Source: G963676655 sp963676655 (GTDB taxonomy: Bacteria; Verrucomicrobiota; Lentisphaeria; Victivallales; Victivallaceae). Taken from it: 64,000 nucleotides of DNA. The notes beneath the pieces are model-generated. The model was not told the DNA's origin. It worked only from the letters and a program-made list of their open reading frames with translations, and ran no database searches. Positions within the stretch are counted from its first letter, which is position 1. Every line of letters starts with the position of its first letter. Location of the stretch: assembly GCA_963676655.2 (NCBI GenBank), contig CAXXKX010000003.1, positions 2,480,001-2,544,000 of the forward strand, given 5' to 3'. Shown piece by piece: positions 60,138 through 64,000 of this stretch. The position numbers were made by a program, and so were the translations under genes.

Positions 60138-61075
60138 AAATTACAATAAAAAATCTCGTTCGTCATTTTCCGAAAGTAAAAGCGGTTGATGATATCACAT
60201 TCAGTTTTTCTTCCGGTGAAATCTTCGGTTTTATCGGCCCTAACGGTGCCGGTAAAACAACGACTATCAGAGTGATGGCCTCGCTCGACCTGCCGACCTC
60301 CGGCGATGTCTGGTACGACGACGTATCAGTGGTTGATTACCCGGAAAAGGTTCGCAAGATCATGGGCTATATGCCTGACTCCCTGCCGGAGCACGCGGAT
60401 ATCATGGTCTGGGAATATCTTGACTTCTTTGCCCGGGCGTCCGGCCTGAAAGGGCAGCAGCGCACCCGGGTACTCAAAGAGATAGAGGAGTTTACCAAAC
60501 TCGGATCGCTGCGGGAAAAATATCTCAAAGAACTATCTAAAGGCATGAAACAACGGGTCAGCCTGGCCCGGGCTCTGGTGCACGATCCGCAAGTGCTGAT
60601 AATGGACGAACCGGCTGCGGGTCTTGACCCCCGCGCCCGGATTGAATTGCGCGAACTCTTGCGGGTTCTGGCCAAACAGGGCAAAGCGGTGCTCATCAGC
60701 TCGCATATTTTATCGGAATTGGAAGACATCTGTCATGGTGCGGTGATTATTGAAACCGGGAAACTGCTTAAATCCGGCTTGATTGAAGAACTTATCGTTG
60801 GCAGTGCCACTGAAGGTGATATCCGGGAAATCGTTATCAGGTTTACTCCCGGAACCATGCCGGACGAAAAGTTTTTCCTGGAACAGCCGCAGGTGGTCAA
60901 TGTCAACTTTCTTGGAGAAAACGCGGTTGAGATCGGCATGGACGCAACTGAAGTAGAAAGTGCGCGTTTGATGGCGGCTTTGATCGGTAAAGGCTGTGGT
61001 GTTGTTGAATTCAGGCAACAGTCAATCGGTCTTGAAAAGCTGTTTATGAGCGTTACAAACGGCAAAGTTCAGTAA
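60134..61075 (+). CDS. ABC transporter ATP-binding protein
   Basis: The 313-residue protein has Walker A GPNGAGKTT (35-43), a Q-loop region, the signature ELSKGMKQRVSLA, Walker B VLIMDEPAAGLD and a switch His. The C-terminal part of about 80 residues is typical of ABC-2 export ATPases such as GldA or NatA types. It is the last gene of the MoxR operon. No ABC-2 permease gene follows, although family members normally sit beside one. The membrane protein upstream could be a partner, or the permease is elsewhere or was lost. Confidence 0.92.
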   Translation: MKITIKNLVRHFPKVKAVDDITFSFSSGEIFGFIGPNGAGKTTTIRVMASLDLPTSGDVWYDDVSVVDYPEKVRKIMGYMPDSLPEHADIMVWEYLDFFARASGLKGQQRTRVLKEIEEFTKLGSLREKYLKELSKGMKQRVSLARALVHDPQVLIMDEPAAGLDPRARIELRELLRVLAKQGKAVLISSHILSELEDICHGAVIIETGKLLKSGLIEELIVGSATEGDIREIVIRFTPGTMPDEKFFLEQPQVVNVNFLGENAVEIGMDATEVESARLMAALIGKGCGVVEFRQQSIGLEKLFMSVTNGKVQ

Positions 61076-61139
61076 CTGTACATTGTTTCATTAGCATGTT
61101 CTGTTCAGTATTAAGCGCTGAAATTGCGACATATATCCA

Positions 61140-61173
61140 GCCCGGGCTATTATATGTTACGCCCTTTCAGGGC
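61140..61173. repeat. REP-like palindromic element
   Basis: GCCC and GGGC (61161-61164 and 61170-61173) form a small hairpin inside a sequence (CCCGGGCTATTATATGTTAC) that resembles a dispersed intergenic element known from many environmental bacterial genomes. Only one copy lies in the window, so the repeat nature is inferred. The stretch 61076-61423 otherwise holds no gene. Confidence 0.35.
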
Positions 61174-61375
61174 TAAGGCAAACTTGAAAAATTCTGTTTT
61201 ATAAAGCAGATCCCCCTGTTTCAATCGCAAAATAGAATGCCAAACGGCCTTTTGTCATCAAATACACATATGCCTTTTTAAGGCTTTTTGTGCCGATTTA
61301 CAGGCGCGATTCTCCCAAAAGAACGAAAAAGCGCCAAAAACCATACTTTTTTTGAAAAATTCTAGAAAACTCAAT

Positions 61376-61403
61376 TTGACTTTTTTCGAAGACACAGTAT
61401 AAT
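61376..61403 (+). promoter_or_regulatory. Promoter of the tRNA-Glu gene
   Basis: TTGACT (61376-61381), 16 bases and a perfect TATAAT (61398-61403). Transcription would begin near 61410, fourteen bases before the mature tRNA. Confidence 0.7.
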
Positions 61404-61423
61404 ATGTTTCTCTTTTCTGATGC

Positions 61424-61499
<76 letters not shown>

Positions 61500-61615
61500 T
61501 TTTTATGCTCAAAAAGCTTAAAAAAGGTGCCATTTAGTACCACTTGCGACTTTCAATGCTCTCAATCGGGTCTATATTAGCTATATCGGACATTTTCGAT
61601 TAGGAGGCTATTGTT

Positions 61616-62917
61616 ATGGCAGGAAAAGTTGTAAAACTTGAAATCGGCACCGTTTATCAGAAAACCGAAAAAGGCACCTACTACTTCAGGTATCAAATTA
61701 ACGGTCAACGCAAAGCGGTCAGTCTACAAACTAAAAACCAGAAAGTAGCAGTCAAAAAGGCTCATGAACTGATTCCGGTCGTGAAGTCAACGACTACTGA
61801 AATGATTTCCGCTCATGTTCAGCATGCTAGAGGTTTAGTAAAGCGAGCAAAGTCATTATCATTGATTGACGCATGGGAAATATATTCTACACACCCAGAG
61901 CGTGCAACTCCTGCAACTGTTGCTGAACAAATTGCATATAAAACTACATTTACTGAATTTGCTGAATATTTAAAAAATAAGAGTTTGTCCATAAATGACA
62001 TATCGCCAGAATTGACAGATCAATTTGCGCAACATCTCAGGAAGTCAAAAATTGCTGTTGCAACCCATAATAGGAAAATAAAACGATTAAAGAAAATCTT
62101 TACTGTTCTAAAAGAGTATCGTTCAGAAGATAATCCATTCAGAGCAAAATCTCTTTTTCGCAAGGAACGTGAAGAACAAGAGAATATCGTCAGGCGACTT
62201 TCTTTCACCCGTGATCAGGAAGAAGCGTTGCTAAAGGTCTTGGAAGATAATCAACACAAGGTAATGAACAAGCCTGAAATCAGGGTAATCTATCACCTTG
62301 GGATGTTTACGGGGCAGAGGCTGAAGGACTGTGTGTTGCTGCCTTGGGATAAGGTTGATTTGAACCGGAAGCGTATTTGGGTAAAACAATTCAAGACCGG
62401 GAAAGAGGTGACAATCCCGATTGCACCTAAATTACTGGAAGTATTAATTGAGGCAAAAGATAGGAAAATTGATCATTACGTGTGTCCCAACGTTGCCAAA
62501 CGTTACAATAAGGTCGATAAGAACGGCAAAAACACCGGAAACAATCTGGTTAATATCGATGTATTACGGGTTATTAAGTGGATTGGACTGGAACCATCGG
62601 TAAAAGTTCCGGAACGGGCAAAGAAAGTAACGGTTTACGGTTTTCATTCACTACGTCATAGCTTTGCGTCTCATTGTGCAGAAGCTGGAGTACCGAAGGC
62701 AGTTGTTTTGTCTATTCTGGGAACAAATTCAGAAATTGTCGATAAACATTATACTCATATCGGAGAGGAAGCCCAGGAAAAGGCCATTATGGCAATTGCC
62801 GGTAATTATTCAGTTGCATCGGATCGTGATAGAATTGAAAAAGCATTGAAGATAATTGATGGAATGGACGATAAAAGTGAAGCCGTTCAAGAAATTGAAA
62901 AGGCATTACGGACTTGA
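61616..62917 (+). CDS. Tyrosine recombinase (phage-type integrase)
   Basis: The 433-residue integrase has an N-terminal arm-binding domain (about 1-60), a SAM-like core-binding domain (about 80-170) and a catalytic domain. The catalytic residues Arg235 (FTGQRLKDC), Lys near 260, His344 and Arg347 (FHSLRHSFAS) and Tyr379 (DKHYTHIG) are present. The third basic position in SILGTNS, usually His in LGH, is Thr. AGGAGG eight bases upstream supports the start. It lies right after tRNA-Glu, the usual place for an element's integrase, and its end overlaps a convergent AlpA-like gene by 12 bases. Confidence 0.94.
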   Translation: MAGKVVKLEIGTVYQKTEKGTYYFRYQINGQRKAVSLQTKNQKVAVKKAHELIPVVKSTTTEMISAHVQHARGLVKRAKSLSLIDAWEIYSTHPERATPATVAEQIAYKTTFTEFAEYLKNKSLSINDISPELTDQFAQHLRKSKIAVATHNRKIKRLKKIFTVLKEYRSEDNPFRAKSLFRKEREEQENIVRRLSFTRDQEEALLKVLEDNQHKVMNKPEIRVIYHLGMFTGQRLKDCVLLPWDKVDLNRKRIWVKQFKTGKEVTIPIAPKLLEVLIEAKDRKIDHYVCPNVAKRYNKVDKNGKNTGNNLVNIDVLRVIKWIGLEPSVKVPERAKKVTVYGFHSLRHSFASHCAEAGVPKAVVLSILGTNSEIVDKHYTHIGEEAQEKAIMAIAGNYSVASDRDRIEKALKIIDGMDDKSEAVQEIEKALRT

Positions 62918-63241
62918 ATCATCTGCCATAATATACTCAACTATATCAACATTCCGATAACGGACAGCCGAACCAACCATACGACGGGAAAAAGGAAATG
63001 CGTTCTCTTTTTCCAGTTTCTTAAAATTGCTGTATCCCAGTCCGAGCATTTCAGCTGCTTCTCTCTGATCAACCAGCTTGGGAACGATAGCAGGAAGTAA
63101 CTCTCCCCTGCTTGCCAGATGCTTGAGATTGGCATGAATGGACTGTTCTTCCGAAACAAGGATCACGCCTTCTTCTACAAGCGGCTTCATCAACCTGGCA
63201 AGCAGTTTTACAGTTCTCAATCTTATGTTAGGATTTTGCAT
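62906..63241 (-). CDS. AlpA/excisionase-like helix-turn-helix protein
   Basis: The 111-residue protein has a C-terminal MerR/AlpA-type winged helix (about residues 55-105, with KLVDQREAAEMLGLGYSNFKK and FPFSRRMVGSAVRY), the kind used by excisionases and AlpA activators of integrative elements. The N-terminal half (about 1-50) is a helical charged segment without a clear match. It overlaps the end of the integrase gene on the other strand by 12 bases. It probably controls integration or excision, and it follows the kinase-FHA gene by 21 bases. Confidence 0.8.
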   Translation of the reverse strand: MQNPNIRLRTVKLLARLMKPLVEEGVILVSEEQSIHANLKHLASRGELLPAIVPKLVDQREAAEMLGLGYSNFKKLEKENAFPFSRRMVGSAVRYRNVDIVEYIMADDSSP

Positions 63242-63262
63242 AATTATTTTATTTACCCCATG

Positions 63263-64000
63263 TTATCGAAGGTTGATTTCAAAGTTTAAATTTGCGATCT
63301 GAACATGGTTCCGGTCGGTAATGTCGAACCAGTTGTCTGTTACCGTTGCGCCGTTCAGATATATCTTGTTTTTGTTTGCCATATCCCTAATCCTGGCGTT
63401 GATGCCGTCAAAATCGAGTTCAAACTGCTCTTCGGATATGAAATAGTTCTCAGGGGCAATATCTTTGCGGCCAATAATATGTTTTCCGTAAGGCAAATAC
63501 AGTGGTTCGCCATTATCGGCAATAAGAGCGCATGTTGACCTTATCGACTGTTCTTGACTCAGATTCTGCAATTCGTTCAACATTGAACGACTGTTTGAAT
63601 ATCTGCTGCACGGATTTGCTTGTACAGCTTTTTTGATGATTTCCGACAAGCGAGGATTTGGCGTTTCAAACATATGAACCTTGTTATTATTCATTTGCTC
63701 CATGAATTCTTCCGTGCCTAAGCTGGCCTCATATAACACCATGCCGATGGAATAAATATCCGTAGCCGCAGACAATGTCTGTCGGTTCTGTATTTCCGGA
63801 GCTGCATACGGAGGAGTTCCCAACGATATTTCCGGCGTACAGCCTATCTTCTCAAAACATGTCAGGTCAATAAGTTTGACATGGTCCCACGGGGTAATTA
63901 TGATATTATCCGGCTTGATGTCCGTTGAAACAATGCCGGCACGATGTAAGTCGCAGCAGGCAATCGCAAGGCATTTACCCAAATGTCGCACCTGCTCCTC
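63263..64000 (-). CDS. Serine/threonine protein kinase with FHA domain (partial, N-terminus outside window)
   Basis: The frame runs open to the end of the window, so the gene is partial. The visible part (245 codons) has the kinase C-lobe: the catalytic loop VSTDIKPDNIII, where the usual HRD Arg is replaced, the metal-binding Asp in VKLIDLTCF (DFG changed to DLT), and APEI with the SPE-like helix. A C-terminal FHA domain (about 165-243) with IIGRKDIAPENYFIS and NKNKIYLNGATV, the phosphothreonine-binding fold, follows. It may phosphorylate and bind partner proteins. As cargo of an integrative element, it could be a defence or regulatory factor. Confidence 0.85.
   Translation of the reverse strand, partial: EEQVRHLGKCLAIACCDLHRAGIVSTDIKPDNIIITPWDHVKLIDLTCFEKIGCTPEISLGTPPYAAPEIQNRQTLSAATDIYSIGMVLYEASLGTEEFMEQMNNNKVHMFETPNPRLSEIIKKAVQANPCSRYSNSRSMLNELQNLSQEQSIRSTCALIADNGEPLYLPYGKHIIGRKDIAPENYFISEEQFELDFDGINARIRDMANKNKIYLNGATVTDNWFDITDRNHVQIANLNFEINLR

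Overview
The window looks like chromosome from an anaerobic, fermentative, glycan-degrading bacterium of the PVC group, most likely Lentisphaerota (Victivallis-like). This is inferred from the gene families: four pseudopilin-like proteins with the FTLIELLVVIAIIAILASM start and an H-X9-DG tail, two secreted DUF4838 proteins, several FAD-dependent oxidoreductases of the FAD_oxidored type, GH130, GH95-like and GH123/DUF4091-like enzymes, and an electron-bifurcating [FeFe] hydrogenase. No rRNA or phylogenetic marker lies in the window to prove it.

Layout. (1) 21-1427: a low-GC two-gene minus-strand module of an unrecognised protein and a multi-pass membrane protein, apparently inserted. (2) 1828-7418: an unrecognised duplicated-domain protein, then a LacI regulator, a pseudopilin and a DUF4838 glycosidase-like protein. 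(3) 7586-15291 (minus): a hydrogenase operon with a small [2Fe-2S] protein, a sensory [FeFe] hydrogenase with a PAS domain, a SpoIIE-type phosphatase, then HydC, HydB and HydA. (4) 15593-22093: a GntR/LacI chimeric regulator, a pseudopilin, a second DUF4838 protein and a beta-propeller enzyme. (5) 22119-30591: mostly housekeeping genes (lactonase, LD-carboxypeptidase, HAD phosphatases, a SpoU methyltransferase, ROK regulator, MreB, MazG) and a small secreted protein. (6) 30642-39826 (minus): FadR-type GntR regulator, pseudopilin, sialidase-like protein, sodium:solute symporter and FG-GAP protein. (7) 40075-41421: a paralogue of the small secreted protein, a DciA-like protein and a NusG-like protein. 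(8) 41428-53513: a divergent LacI-controlled catabolic locus, with pseudopilin and GH130 on one side and FAD oxidoreductases, a GH123/DUF4091-like protein and a GH95-like enzyme on the other. (9) 53607-61075: a DUF4190-pseudopilin chimera, a carbohydrate-binding-like secreted protein, a lipoprotein acetolactate decarboxylase, thioredoxin reductase, and a MoxR/membrane protein/ABC ATPase operon. (10) 61424-64000: tRNA-Glu, then a tyrosine integrase, an AlpA-like protein and a Ser/Thr kinase-FHA protein, the edge of an integrative element.

The most striking pattern is a four-times repeated cassette of sugar-type transcription regulator, pseudopilin-like protein and glycan-degrading enzyme. It uses three different regulator families. 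In each case a candidate operator can be seen beside a good sigma-70 promoter. This may be the way this lineage organises polysaccharide utilisation in place of SusCD loci. The hydrogenase operon would re-oxidise the NADH and ferredoxin produced by sugar fermentation, and appears to carry its own H2 or redox sensing and signalling genes.
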